Source: Bryobacteraceae bacterium
GTDB taxonomy: Bacteria; Acidobacteriota; Terriglobia; Bryobacterales; Bryobacteraceae
DNA: 64,000 nt
Direction: 5' to 3'
Assembly (NCBI GenBank): GCA_026002875.1
Contig: BPGE01000001.1
Coordinates: forward strand, 4,154,001 to 4,218,000
Shown here in pieces: positions 46,940 through 57,066 of the stretch (the first letter of the stretch is position 1; every line of letters starts with the position of its first letter). The translations under genes were made by a program, and so were the position numbers. The notes beneath the pieces were generated by a model. It searched no databases, was not told where the DNA came from, and saw only the letters and a program-made list of their open reading frames with translations.

Positions 46940-48289
46940 ATGCTACAACCAGTACTTTTTGCTCCACTTTTGATGGCGTTGGCCCTGCCCGCAGCGGCGG
47001 CGCCGGCGATGAAGGCAGGAGCGGCGAAGATCGACATCACGCCCGAGGGACCGATCTGGATGTCGGGCTACGCGGCGCGGAACAAGCCAAGCGAGGGCGT
47101 GCTGACCCCGCTGTGGGCGAAGGCGCTGGCGCTGGAGGACTCGCGGGGGAACCGCGCCGTGATCGTGACGACCGATCTGATCGGGCTGCCGATGGACCTG
47201 ACCGACATCGTGGCGGCGCGGGCGATGGAGAAGTACAAGCTGGAGCGCGCGGGGCTCGTGTTCAACTCCTCGCACACGCACACCGGACCGGTCGTGCGGG
47301 GCAATCTTTCGGTGCTGGAGGCGCAGCAACCGCCTTACCGGGAGGCGGTGGCGGCGTACCGGCAGAAGCTGCAACAGAGCCTGCTGGACGTGATCGGAGC
47401 AGCGCTGGCGGACCTGGCGCCGGCGGAGCTGGCGTTCGGATCTGGCGAAGCGCGGTTCGGGGTGAACCGGCGGCAGTTCACACCGAAGGGGGTGATCATT
47501 GGCGTGAATCCCGATGGTCCCACGGATCCGCGCGTGCCTGTCCTGCGGGTGACGTCTCCGGCGGGGAAGGTGCGGGCGATTCTGTTCGGCTATGCGTGCC
47601 ACAACACGACGCTGACGGCGGAGTTTTATCAGCTGAGCGGCGATTACGCGGGCTATGCGCAGGCGGAAGTCGAGAAGGAGTTTCCGGGAGCAGTAGCGCT
47701 GTTCGTGCAGCTCTGTGGAGGGGATCAGAACCCGAATCCGCGCAGCAAGCTGGAATATGCCGAGCAGCACGGGCGACTGCTGGCGGCGGAGGTGGCGCGG
47801 GTGGCTCGGGGGAAGATGCAGCCGGCGGGAGGGCGCGTCCGCGCGGCGTATCAACTGGCCGCTCTGCCGTTCGCGCCGCACACGCGGGAGCAGTTCGAGA
47901 AAGAACAGAAAGACGAGAACGTGTTCCGGCAGCGGCGGGCGGCGCTGATGCTGAAGCTGTATGACGAGCGGCGGGAGCCGCGGCTTCTGCGGTATCCGGT
48001 GCAGGCGGTGCGCGTGGATCCGGGGTTCACGCTGATTGCGCTGGGCGGAGAAGTGGTGGTGGACTACGCGCTGTGGGCTTACCGGACGTGGCCGCAGGAG
48101 AGGCTGATCGTGGCAGGGTACTCGAACGATGTTCCCTGCTACATTCCGAGCGCGCGGGTGCTGCGTGAAGGAGGATACGAAGCGGTGGACTCGATGATTT
48201 ACTACGGGCAGCCGGGACCGTTCACCGAGGAGGTGGAGGCGCGGATCCACGATGCGGTGCGGCAGGTGATGAAGCGCGTGGGGCGGTGA
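46940..48289 (+). CDS. Secreted neutral/alkaline ceramidase-like hydrolase
   Basis: 449 residues. Signal peptide (LFAPLLMALALPAAAAP). The neutral-ceramidase N-terminal domain family is shown by AGAAKIDITPEGPIWMSGYA, DLIGLPMDLTDIVAARAM, the histidine motif FNSSHTHTGPVV, FGYACHNTTLTAEFYQLSGD and QLCGGDQNPNPRS. C-terminal VVDYALWAYRTWPQERLIVA and SNDVPCYIPSARVLREGGYE are also typical. True ceramidases are longer (~650); this ~450-residue form is widespread in bacteria with unknown amide or glycoside substrates. It is the first gene of an operon with the ROK kinase (start eight bases downstream) and RidA. Confidence 0.82.
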   Translation: MLQPVLFAPLLMALALPAAAAPAMKAGAAKIDITPEGPIWMSGYAARNKPSEGVLTPLWAKALALEDSRGNRAVIVTTDLIGLPMDLTDIVAARAMEKYKLERAGLVFNSSHTHTGPVVRGNLSVLEAQQPPYREAVAAYRQKLQQSLLDVIGAALADLAPAELAFGSGEARFGVNRRQFTPKGVIIGVNPDGPTDPRVPVLRVTSPAGKVRAILFGYACHNTTLTAEFYQLSGDYAGYAQAEVEKEFPGAVALFVQLCGGDQNPNPRSKLEYAEQHGRLLAAEVARVARGKMQPAGGRVRAAYQLAALPFAPHTREQFEKEQKDENVFRQRRAALMLKLYDERREPRLLRYPVQAVRVDPGFTLIALGGEVVVDYALWAYRTWPQERLIVAGYSNDVPCYIPSARVLREGGYEAVDSMIYYGQPGPFTEEVEARIHDAVRQVMKRVGR

Positions 48290-48297
48290 GGAGCGGC

Positions 48298-49143
48298 ATG
48301 GCTCGATACGGCGCGATCGAAGCGGGCGGGACGAAGTTCCTGGTGGCGGTGGGAGAGGATCCGCTGCGGCTGGAGCAGGTGACGCGGATCGAGACGTCGC
48401 AGGACCCTGCGGAGACGATGGCGGCGGTGATCGATTATTTCCGGCGCGCAGGTCCGCTGGAAGCGCTGGGGGTGGCGACGTTCGGACCGGTGGATTTCGC
48501 CACCGGATGCATCACGACGACGCCGAAGCTTTCCTGGCGGAATTATCCGCTGCGGGAGGTTCTCGAACGGGAGCTGGGCGTGCGGGTGGGATTCGACACG
48601 GACGTCAACGGCGCGGCGCTGGCGGAGGCGCGCTGCGGCGCGGGGCGGGGCGTGGAAGACCTGGTCTATTTCACCGTGGGGACGGGGATCGGCGGAGGAG
48701 CGATCACGGGCGGACGGCTGGTGCACGGGCTGATGCACTCCGAGATGGGGCATCTGCTGGTGCGGCGGGCGCGCGAGGAGCTGGCCGAGTTTTCGGGCGT
48801 CTGCCCGTATCATGGGGACTGCCTGGAGGGCATGGCGAGCGGACCGGCGATCGAGGCGCGCTGGGGGCACAGGGCGGAAGCGCTGGACGCGCACCATCCG
48901 GCATGGCGGCTGGAGGCGGACTATCTCGCGCAGGCGTGCATCAACGTGGCGTGCGTGCTTTCGCCGAGGGTGGTGGTGCTGGGCGGGGGCGTGATGGAGC
49001 AGGCGCACCTGCTGGAGATGATCCGGGCGCGCGCAGCCGAGTATGCCAACGGGTATTTTCCGCTGCCGCGGATCGAGCGCCCGGCGCTCGAGCACCCGGG
49101 ACTGAGCGGGGCGCTGATGCTGGCGCAGGAGGCGGCGCAGTGA
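48298..49143 (+). CDS. ROK-family fructokinase-like sugar kinase
   Basis: 281 residues from ATG 48298 (GAGGAGCGGC upstream); a GTG at 48286 overlapping the previous stop is the alternative. ROK motifs: ATP loop IEAGGTKFLVAVGED, catalytic Asp in VGFDTDVNGAALAEARCGAG, phosphate loop YFTVGTGIGGGAITGG, and the zinc motif SGVCPYHGDCLEGMASGPAI preceded by HSEMGH. The C-terminal VVVLGGGVMEQAHLLEMIRA completes the fold. The HxC...HGxC pattern is that of bacterial ROK fructokinases. It would phosphorylate fructose or a related hexose. The stop overlaps the ridA start. Confidence 0.9.
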   Translation: MARYGAIEAGGTKFLVAVGEDPLRLEQVTRIETSQDPAETMAAVIDYFRRAGPLEALGVATFGPVDFATGCITTTPKLSWRNYPLREVLERELGVRVGFDTDVNGAALAEARCGAGRGVEDLVYFTVGTGIGGGAITGGRLVHGLMHSEMGHLLVRRAREELAEFSGVCPYHGDCLEGMASGPAIEARWGHRAEALDAHHPAWRLEADYLAQACINVACVLSPRVVVLGGGVMEQAHLLEMIRARAAEYANGYFPLPRIERPALEHPGLSGALMLAQEAAQ

Positions 49144-49526
49144 GAAAAAACATTTCTTCGGGAACACGTTGGGAGGCGGCGGTGGGCTATTCCCGGGCGG
49201 TGCGCGTGGGGCCGCATGTCTGGGTCGCCGGAACGACAGCCGTGGACGCAGAGGGCCGCGTGGTTGGGGAAGGCGATGCGTATGCGCAGGCGGCGTTCAT
49301 CCTGCGGAAGATCGAGAATGCCTTGCGGGAGGCGGGGGCGGAGTTGCAGGACGTGGTGCGGACGAGGATGTATCTGGTGTCGCTGGAGGACGAGGAAGCG
49401 GTGGGGCGGGCGCATGCGGAAGTGTTCAGGGAGATCCGCCCGGCGGCGACAATGATTCAGATCGCCGGACTCGTGGACGCACGGCTGCGGGTGGAGATCG
49501 AGGCGGAAGCGTACATCGCAGGCTGA
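49140..49526 (+). CDS. RidA/YjgF-family enamine/imine deaminase-like protein
   Basis: 128 residues from GTG 49140, overlapping the ROK stop as GTGA. RidA fold: GYSRAVRVGPHVWVAGTTAV, YAQAAFILRKIENALREAGA, DVVRTRMYLVSLEDEEAVGR and the C-terminal RPAATMIQIAGLVDARLRVE. The arginine that binds the carboxylate in canonical RidA is likely the one in VVRTRMYLV; the usual C-terminal Glu is in IEAEAYIAG. It may hydrolyse reactive imines made by PLP enzymes, fitting with the ilvD gene that follows on the other strand. The last gene of the ceramidase-kinase-RidA operon, ended by a hairpin terminator. Confidence 0.88.
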   Translation: MRKNISSGTRWEAAVGYSRAVRVGPHVWVAGTTAVDAEGRVVGEGDAYAQAAFILRKIENALREAGAELQDVVRTRMYLVSLEDEEAVGRAHAEVFREIRPAATMIQIAGLVDARLRVEIEAEAYIAG

Positions 49527-49579
49527 GATCGGCGGGGCATCGCGCGCAGCCGGGCGGTCTGGCCGCAGGGAGGCTTGAG

Positions 49580-49620
49580 GGAAGGCCGGCGGCGGAGAAT
49601 TCGGCCTTCCCCCGCGTTTT
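49580..49620. terminator. Terminator between convergent ridA and ilvD
   Basis: Perfect 9-base stem GGAAGGCCG / CGGCCTTCC around a purine-rich loop, then CCCGCGTTTT on the plus strand. It ends the ridA operon and may also serve ilvD from the other side. Confidence 0.65.
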
Positions 49621-51296
49621 CAGGGCTCGAAGACTTTCGAGGTGATGGCCCCCTCGGAGGCGGAGCGGACGAGCCTGATGTATTTGGCCATGACGCCGGT
49701 GGTGAACGGCGGGGGCGGCGCCTGCCAACGGGCGCGGCGCTGCTCGAGGACGGCGGGATCAACCTCGAGCGAAATTGTTTTTTGCGCGATGTCGATGGCG
49801 ATCGTGTCGCCGTCCTCGACGAGGGCGATGGGGCCGCCGTCGGCGGCTTCCGGGGCCACGTGGCCGACCATGTAGCCGCGGGTGGCGCCGGAGAAGCGGC
49901 CGTCGGTGATGAGGGCCACGCTCTCGCCGAGGCCTGCGCCCACGATGGCGCTGGTAACGCCCAGCATCTCGCGCATGCCGGGGCCGCCCTTGGGGCCTTC
50001 GTAGCGGATGACGACGACGTCGCCCGACTGAATCTTTCCCTGCGTCACAGCGGCCATGGCCTCTTCTTCGCAATTGAAGACGCGCGCCGGGCCGCGATGC
50101 ATGGTGCGCTCAAGGCCGGTCACCTTGATGACGCACCCGTCGGGCGCGAGCGAGCCTTTGAGAATGACAAGGCCTCCGGTTTTCTTCACGGGGTTCGACA
50201 GCGGGCGCACGACTTCCTGGCCGGGCGTTTCCCGGGCTTCCGCGGCTTCTTCTGCGAGGGTCCTGCCTGTGACCGTGACCGCGTCCCCGTGGGCGTAGCC
50301 GCCTTCCACAAGGCGTTTGGCCAGCACGCCGATGCCGCCTGCCTTGTCGACATCCGCCGCGACGTGGATACCCGCGGGCTTCAGGCTCATCAGCAGCGGC
50401 GTGCGGTCGCTGATGGTGTTGAATTCCGTGATGTCGAGCTCGACGCCGGCCTCGCGCGCCATGGCGAGCAGGTGGAGCACGGCGTTGGTGGAGCCGCCGG
50501 AAGCGGCCACGGAGGCGATGGCGTTTTCGAACGCCTTGCGGGTGCAGATCTGGCGCGGCAGACGGTTCTGTTTCACGGCGTCGAGGATCACCCTGCCGCA
50601 GTAGGCGGCGACGTCGTGCTTGCGCGGATCCATCTGCGGCACCATGGCGGTGTTCATGGGCGAGAGCCCGATCATCTCCATCACCGTGGCCATCGTGTTC
50701 GCCGTGAACTGGCCGCCGCAGGCGCCGTAGCCCGGCGAAGCGCACTCTTCGATTTCGCGCAAATCATCTTCCGTGATCTTGCCCGACGCGCACGCGCCGA
50801 CGGCTTCGAAGACTTCCTGGATGGTGATGTCTTTGCCCTTGTACTTGCCGGGCAGAATGGAGCCGCCGTAGAGAACGAGACCGGGAATGTTGAGCCGCAG
50901 CAGCGCCATGGCGGCGCCGGGGATGGTTTTGTCGCAAGCCACCAGGCACACGAGCCCGTCGAACATGTGGCCGCGCGTCACCAGCTCGATGGAATCCGCG
51001 ATGACTTCGCGCGAAATCAGGGAGGTTTTCATTCCCTGCGTTCCCATGGTGATGCCGTCGCTGATGGCGATGGTGTTGAACTCCATCGGCGTGCCGCCGG
51101 CCTCGCGGATGCCGCGCGCCACGTCGACGGCGAGATCGCGCAGCAGGAAGTTGCACGGCATGGTGCCGATCCACGTGTTGGCGATGCCGATGATCGGCTT
51201 CTTGAGATCCTCGTCCGTGAAGCCCATGCCTTTGAGCTGGGAGCGGGCAGGCGCACGGTCGCGCCCCTGGGTGATGGTGTAGGATCGCAGGCTCAT
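49620..51296 (-). CDS. ilvD: Dihydroxy-acid dehydratase
   Basis: 558 residues, the usual length. The iron-sulfur cysteines are in GTMPCNFLLRDLA, CLVACDKTIPGAAMA and SPGYGACGGQFTANTMATVM. Further IlvD signatures are FNTIAISDGITMGTQGMK, YGGSILPGKYKGKDITIQEV, SGGSTNAVLHLLAMAREAGV, FSGATRGYMVGHVAPEAADG. It dehydrates 2,3-dihydroxy-isovalerate and -methylvalerate in the valine and isoleucine pathway in the cytoplasm. The related sugar-acid dehydratases are longer and lack this exact set. It stands alone; other ilv genes are not in the window. Confidence 0.95.
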   Translation of the reverse strand: MSLRSYTITQGRDRAPARSQLKGMGFTDEDLKKPIIGIANTWIGTMPCNFLLRDLAVDVARGIREAGGTPMEFNTIAISDGITMGTQGMKTSLISREVIADSIELVTRGHMFDGLVCLVACDKTIPGAAMALLRLNIPGLVLYGGSILPGKYKGKDITIQEVFEAVGACASGKITEDDLREIEECASPGYGACGGQFTANTMATVMEMIGLSPMNTAMVPQMDPRKHDVAAYCGRVILDAVKQNRLPRQICTRKAFENAIASVAASGGSTNAVLHLLAMAREAGVELDITEFNTISDRTPLLMSLKPAGIHVAADVDKAGGIGVLAKRLVEGGYAHGDAVTVTGRTLAEEAAEARETPGQEVVRPLSNPVKKTGGLVILKGSLAPDGCVIKVTGLERTMHRGPARVFNCEEEAMAAVTQGKIQSGDVVVIRYEGPKGGPGMREMLGVTSAIVGAGLGESVALITDGRFSGATRGYMVGHVAPEAADGGPIALVEDGDTIAIDIAQKTISLEVDPAVLEQRRARWQAPPPPFTTGVMAKYIRLVRSASEGAITSKVFEP

Positions 51297-51363
51297 GGTG
51301 AAACGACTATCTTAACAACCGGGCTGCGAAGACAGGACAGAACCGGATCGGATGCTCCGCGAG

Positions 51364-52239
51364 TCACCCGCCGTACGCGGCTTCCACCTGGCGGCGCATG
51401 AATTCGAGATCTTTCGCGATGGACGGCAACTCGTCCCCGCCCGGATATTCGGTATGGAGCGAGAGCGGACCGGCGAAGCCCGCCTGAGAGAAGCCGCGGA
51501 AGACGTCCTGCCACGGGACCATGCCTTCGCCCAGCGGCTTCCATGCCACCTGCCAGCGGCCGCCGCGTTTCTCCCATTCGAAGTCCTTGATCGCGGCCAT
51601 TTTCATGCGGGGCAGGACAACATCGAGCGAGACGCGCCAGTTGTACAGCCCGCCCTCGATCACGGCGTGGCCGGGGTCGAAATAAAAGCCCGCCTCCTCC
51701 GGCTTCACGCCGGCGAGCAGCTCCCTGTAGTCCCACACGGCGCAGCCGACATACGAGCCGGAGTGATTGTGCAGACCCGCGGTGACGCCGTACTCGCGGC
51801 CGAGCGCGAGCAGCCCTTCCAGCCTGCGGCGGCACTCGCGGAGCGTCTGCTCCGCCGGCGCGCCGCGCTCATAGCGCCAGTAGCCGGGCTTGTAGAGGCG
51901 GATGCCCAGCTTCTGCATGGCTGCGAATGTGGGGCGCGCCGCCGGGTCGGAGGCGTCTTTGAGATCCGTGGTGATCATCGGGACTTCGAGGCCGTGTTTC
52001 CGGATGGCGTCCACCGCGCGCGGCAGGTCGTCTGCGACGCGCTCCGGCAGCACGTGGCCTTTCGGGCGGACGGTCAGATCCACGCCGCCAAAGCCGAGCC
52101 GTCCTGCCTGCGCCCCGAGCTCATCCCAGCCGAACTGCGCCATGTGCTTGGAGAAGATGCAGAGCACGGGCCGCGGGCGCGGCGCCTGCGCTGCGGCGGG
52201 CGCTGAAACAAGAGCGGAAAGAAATGTTCTGCGATCCAT
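51364..52239 (-). CDS. Exported sugar-phosphate-isomerase/epimerase-like TIM barrel
   Basis: 291 residues from ATG 52239. Leader MDRRTFLSALVSAPAAAQAP is Tat or Sec type. The AP-endonuclease-2/xylose-isomerase-like barrel reads KHMAQFGWDELGAQAGRLGF, GVDLTVRPKGHV, ITTDLKDASDPAARPTFAAM, GLHNHSGSYVGCAVWDYREL, GFYFDPGHAVIEGGLYNWRV, KMAAIKDFEWEK and GPLSLHTEY. Metal ligands are expected at the Glu, Asp and His residues of those strands. The gene starts four bases after the Gfo/Idh/MocA stop, so both act on the same exported or periplasmic sugar pathway. The exact substrate is unknown. Confidence 0.85.
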   Translation of the reverse strand: MDRRTFLSALVSAPAAAQAPRPRPVLCIFSKHMAQFGWDELGAQAGRLGFGGVDLTVRPKGHVLPERVADDLPRAVDAIRKHGLEVPMITTDLKDASDPAARPTFAAMQKLGIRLYKPGYWRYERGAPAEQTLRECRRRLEGLLALGREYGVTAGLHNHSGSYVGCAVWDYRELLAGVKPEEAGFYFDPGHAVIEGGLYNWRVSLDVVLPRMKMAAIKDFEWEKRGGRWQVAWKPLGEGMVPWQDVFRGFSQAGFAGPLSLHTEYPGGDELPSIAKDLEFMRRQVEAAYGG

Positions 52240-52243
52240 GGCC

Positions 52244-53575
52244 TCATCCCAGGCGGTACGGCTTGCGGTACTCGTAATGGAGGTAACGGTTGGCCGCGTC
52301 GTTGTTCGTAAAGCGCTCGGCGCGGGCATCCCACTCGAGATAGCTCTTCGTGCGCAGCGCAATGTGGCCGATGATGCAGGCGGCGGTGGAGAGATGCCCT
52401 TCGAGCACGTCGCAGTGGCATTTCTGGCGCGACCTGATGCAGTCGAGGAAGTTTCGCGTATGGGGGTAAGTTTCGGCGGCGCCGCTGCCGCCGCTGCGCG
52501 GCTCCATGGCGGGCTTGCGCGACGGCCCCCAGGCGCGCTCGATGGAGCGGTCGACGGGCGTGCGCAGGCCGAATTCGAGTTCCGTGACTTTCTCGGGCAC
52601 GACCTCCCAGCGGCCGCTCTGCAGGTACATGGTGCCTTTGGTGCCGCGCAGCTCGAGCTCCGTGCCGCGCGCGTTGCCGGGGGCGCCGTTGGCGTTGTAC
52701 TGCGTGAACACGACCAGCGTGCCGCCCATGTCCCACAGCACCTCGCAGGTGTCGGGGATCTCGCGGTTGTCGCGCACGGCGTACTTGCCGCCCATGGCGG
52801 TGACTGCGAGCGGCGCATCTTTGCCGAGGCACATGCGGATCATGTCCATGTAGTGGACTCCGAAGTTGGTGATCTGGCCGCCGGAGTAATCGTAGAACCA
52901 GCGGAAGTTGTAATACATGCGGTTGCGGTTGTAGGGGCGCTTCGGCGCGGGTCCGAGCCAGGCTTCCCATTCTTCTTCGCTCGGCGGAGGACCGTCGGGC
53001 GGCGCGCCGATACCCGCGGGCCACTCGTTCTGCACGTGGTAGCCCTTGGCGACGGTGACCTGGCCGATGCCGCCGCTGCGCACGAATTCGGCAGCCTCGC
53101 GCAGCGCCTGGACGCTGCGGCGCTGAATGCCCACCTGCGTAACGCGCTTTGTCTCCGCCGCCACTTCGACCATGCGCCGCCCTTCGCGCACGGTGAGCGA
53201 GAGGGGCTTTTCGACATAGACGTCCTTGCCGGCGCGGCAGGAGTCGATGAACATCAGGGCATGCCAGTGGTCGGGCGTCGCAATGACCACGGCGTTCACG
53301 TCTTTGTCTTCGAGCAGGCGGCGGTAGTCTTTGTATTTGCGGGGGTTCGAGCGGGACTTCTTCACCGCCAGATCCATGTATTCTTCCTTGAGGTCGCACA
53401 CGGCGGCGGTGAACTGGTCGCCGTGTTCGAGAAAGGCTTCATGCACCTGGTCGCCGCGGTTGCCCAGTCCGATGTAGCCGACGCCGATGCGGTCGTTTGC
53501 GCCGAGGATGCGCGAGTAGCTGAGCGCCGTGGCTGCCAGCGCGGAACGCGTGAAGTGCCTGCGGTCGGATGACAT
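52244..53575 (-). CDS. Exported Gfo/Idh/MocA-family oxidoreductase
   Basis: 443 residues from ATG 53575. Tat-like leader SSDRRHFTRSALAATALSYS. Rossmann part IGVGYIGLGNRGDQVHEAFL, VVIATPDHWHALMFIDSCRA and GKDVYVEKPLSLTVREGRRM. Substrate domain WEAWLGPAPKRPYNRNRMYY, FYDYSGGQITNFGVHYMDMI, ELRGTKGTMYLQSGRWEVV. It is paralogous to the protein at 32255-33577 (shared PDHWH, EKPL, GPAPKRP and DYSGG words) but here forms an operon with the isomerase-like gene. It is presumably part of the oxidation and epimerisation of a sugar or cyclitol outside the cytoplasm. Confidence 0.88.
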   Translation of the reverse strand: MSSDRRHFTRSALAATALSYSRILGANDRIGVGYIGLGNRGDQVHEAFLEHGDQFTAAVCDLKEEYMDLAVKKSRSNPRKYKDYRRLLEDKDVNAVVIATPDHWHALMFIDSCRAGKDVYVEKPLSLTVREGRRMVEVAAETKRVTQVGIQRRSVQALREAAEFVRSGGIGQVTVAKGYHVQNEWPAGIGAPPDGPPPSEEEWEAWLGPAPKRPYNRNRMYYNFRWFYDYSGGQITNFGVHYMDMIRMCLGKDAPLAVTAMGGKYAVRDNREIPDTCEVLWDMGGTLVVFTQYNANGAPGNARGTELELRGTKGTMYLQSGRWEVVPEKVTELEFGLRTPVDRSIERAWGPSRKPAMEPRSGGSGAAETYPHTRNFLDCIRSRQKCHCDVLEGHLSTAACIIGHIALRTKSYLEWDARAERFTNNDAANRYLHYEYRKPYRLG

Positions 53576-53592
53576 GATGGTTGGCTGCTCCG

Positions 53593-53616
53593 TTGAAACG
53601 GTTTCGAAACGCTTTG
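53593..53616. promoter_or_regulatory. Candidate LacI-type palindromic operator
   Basis: In the 57-base divergent spacer stands GAAACGGTTTC overlapping the perfect palindrome GTTTCGAAAC. The GAAAC/GTTTC half-sites resemble LacI/GalR-family operators. It would overlap the promoters of both the oxidoreductase operon and the GDPD gene. No LacI-family gene is in the window. Confidence 0.4.
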
Positions 53617-53632
53617 ATGCTATCTTGTGGGC

Positions 53633-54481
53633 ATGTCCCTGGCAAGGACTCTGGCCTTTCTTCTCTGCACTGTCATGACCACGGGCGCTGCTCCACGGAT
53701 CCTCGTTCATGGCCACCGCGGCGCCCGCACCGTGCTGCCGGAGAACACGCTGCCCGCGTTTGAATACGCCATCCGCGAGGGCGCCGATGTGCTGGAGCTG
53801 GATCTGTGGGTGACGGCGGACAACATTCTCGTGGTGCATCACGACCCGCTGATCAACACGGCCATCTGCGAAGGACCCGGCGGCGAGCGCACCATCCGCA
53901 AGCTGACTCTGGAACAGGTGAAGCAGTGGGACTGCGGCGCGAAGAAGAACCCGGATTTTCCGCGTCAGGAGCCGAGACCGGGCACGCGCATCCCTACGCT
54001 GGATGAAGTGCTGGCGCTCGCGCCTCGCGGGTCGTTCTGGTTCAACATCGAGATGAAGAGCCAGCCGGCGAAGCCCGAGCTGCAGCCTCCGGCGGAGGAC
54101 TACGCGAAGCTGGTGGCGGAGACCGTGCGGAGGCACGGGCTGGAGAACCGCGTCATCGTGCAATCGTTCGATTTTGCGCTTATGCGGGCGTTGCACCAGG
54201 TGGCGCCGGAGCTGCGCCGCGCCGCGCTGTACGCAGGTCTGCCGCGCGAGTTCACGGAACTCTCGCGCGAGGCGGGCAACACGCCCATCGTCAGCCCGCA
54301 CTACTCGCTGGTGACGCCGGAGCGGGTGAAGCAGGCGCACGAGGCGGGGCTGCAGGTGGTGCCGTGGACGGCGAACACGGCAGACGCGTGGGACAGGCTG
54401 ATCGCCGCAGGGGTGGACGCCATCATCACGGACGATCCCAAAGGATTGATCGATCACCTGCGCGCCCGGGGCCTGCGCTGA
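53633..54481 (+). CDS. Glycerophosphodiester phosphodiesterase
   Basis: 282 residues from ATG 53633 (GTG 53627 adds two). Signal peptide MSLARTLAFLLCTVMTTGAA. GDPD signatures: VHGHRGARTVLPENTLPAFE, GADVLELDLWVTADN, LVVHHDP (the catalytic HR...E...H set), FWFNIEMKSQP, VQSFDFALMRALHQVAPELR, and VPWTANTADAWDRLIAAGVD with ITDDPKGLIDHL. It would release glycerol-3-phosphate from deacylated phospholipids in the periplasm. Divergent from the oxidoreductase operon, with the palindromic site between them. Confidence 0.92.
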   Translation: MSLARTLAFLLCTVMTTGAAPRILVHGHRGARTVLPENTLPAFEYAIREGADVLELDLWVTADNILVVHHDPLINTAICEGPGGERTIRKLTLEQVKQWDCGAKKNPDFPRQEPRPGTRIPTLDEVLALAPRGSFWFNIEMKSQPAKPELQPPAEDYAKLVAETVRRHGLENRVIVQSFDFALMRALHQVAPELRRAALYAGLPREFTELSREAGNTPIVSPHYSLVTPERVKQAHEAGLQVVPWTANTADAWDRLIAAGVDAIITDDPKGLIDHLRARGLR

Positions 54482-54586
54482 CCGGCGGCGGAGGGCACGG
54501 CAGGCGCAGTCCACTGGGGACTTCTCTCTGAGCATGAGGGCCGGCTGAGGGGCCCGGCGGGTGAACGCTCGCTCTCAGGCGGCCCA

Positions 54587-54655
54587 TGCAAACACGGTCG
54601 GGATGCAGCCGCCGCCCAGAGGCGGCGGGAAACCCGCGGGGAGGGCGCGCGGGGC
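54587..54655 (+). repeat. Single-unit copy of dispersed GGGATGCAGCC repeat
   Basis: CAAACACGGTCGGGATGCAGCC, the hairpin CCGCCGCCC-AGA-GGCGGCGG and AACCCGCGGGGAGGGCGCG. It matches unit 1 of the array at 33665 and lies between the GDPD gene and the groEL terminator. Confidence 0.7.
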
Positions 54656-54741
54656 GCGGCCGGGAACCGCCCGCTCTCGCGGCTCAGAGCCCGCTTCGAG
54701 GCTGCGGGGATTTTGGCGGATGCTGCGGGAGGAAAACAGGA

Positions 54742-54777
54742 AGCCCGCGGCCCCGCTCTGAGGCGGGGCCGCGGGCT
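54742..54777 (-). terminator. groEL terminator
   Basis: Perfect 15-base stem AGCCCGCGGCCCCGC / GCGGGGCCGCGGGCT with a 6-base loop, followed in the minus-strand direction by TCCTGTTTTCC. It lies about 27 bases after the groEL stop. Confidence 0.8.
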
Positions 54778-54803
54778 GGAGGTGGTGACGAGTCGATGCG
54801 GAA

Positions 54804-56459
<1,656 letters not shown>

Positions 56460-56467
56460 TCAGAACC

Positions 56468-56758
56468 TTACTTCTCCAGAACACCGAGGACTTCGTCCTC
56501 GCGCAGGATGAGGAACTCCTCGCCATCGATCTTGATGTCGCTGCCGGAGTACTTCCCGAACAGGATCCGGTCGCCCACCTTCACATCGAGGGGCACCACC
56601 GTGCCGTCTTCCAGCCTCTTGCCGCGGCCAGCCGCCACGACCTCGCCTTCCTGGGGCTTCTCCTTCGCCGTATCCGGGATGATGATGCCGTTCTGCACGG
56701 TTTCCTGCGGCTCGATCCGGCGCACGACGAGCCTGTCATACAGCGGACGAATCTGCAT
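56468..56758 (-). CDS. groS: Co-chaperonin GroES (10 kDa)
   Basis: 96 residues. [20 protein letters not shown], the mobile loop [40 protein letters not shown] and the end [15 protein letters not shown] are all characteristic. It caps GroEL. It is the first gene of the groES-groEL operon, with the CIRCE-like element about 100 bases upstream, so HrcA repression in the absence of stress is expected. Confidence 0.98.
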   Translation of the reverse strand: MQIRPLYDRLVVRRIEPQETVQNGIIIPDTAKEKPQEGEVVAAGRGKRLEDGTVVPLDVKVGDRILFGKYSGSDIKIDGEEFLILREDEVLGVLEK

Positions 56759-56855
56759 CGCTTTGCTTCACCTCCACGATTGAACTGTCGATTCTCGCTT
56801 CGGCGCGTGGAAATCGATCTGGAACCTGCGCGGTTCCTCGCACCGCTTTCCATTA

Positions 56856-56882
56856 TTAGCACACTCCGGCGAGGAGTGACAA
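56856..56882 (-). promoter_or_regulatory. CIRCE-like HrcA operator upstream of groES
   Basis: TTAGCACAC, nine bases, GAGTGACAA. The CIRCE consensus is TTAGCACTC-N9-GAGTGCTAA; eight of nine and seven of nine positions match with exact 9-base spacing. The position between an AT-rich promoter-like stretch (56900-56930) and groES is right for HrcA control. Confidence 0.8.
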
Positions 56883-57066
56883 GATGCCTCCGTAAATGAT
56901 TGATAAATTGTATATTTATTGTGCTTGACATTCATGCCGGATCGCGGATTTCGGCCTTGACATACGCATCGATGAGAGAAAATCTTAGCACAGAACACTC
57001 AATGCCAGGGCGCGGCCTTTCCCCGTCGATCCCGCCCCCTTGCGGCGCGGGTGGTATGCTGGCACT

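Noticed and set aside
52240-52818. Longer start for the isomerase-like gene
   Set aside because: The extension overlaps the oxidoreductase gene, and the ATG at 52239 begins a clear export leader.
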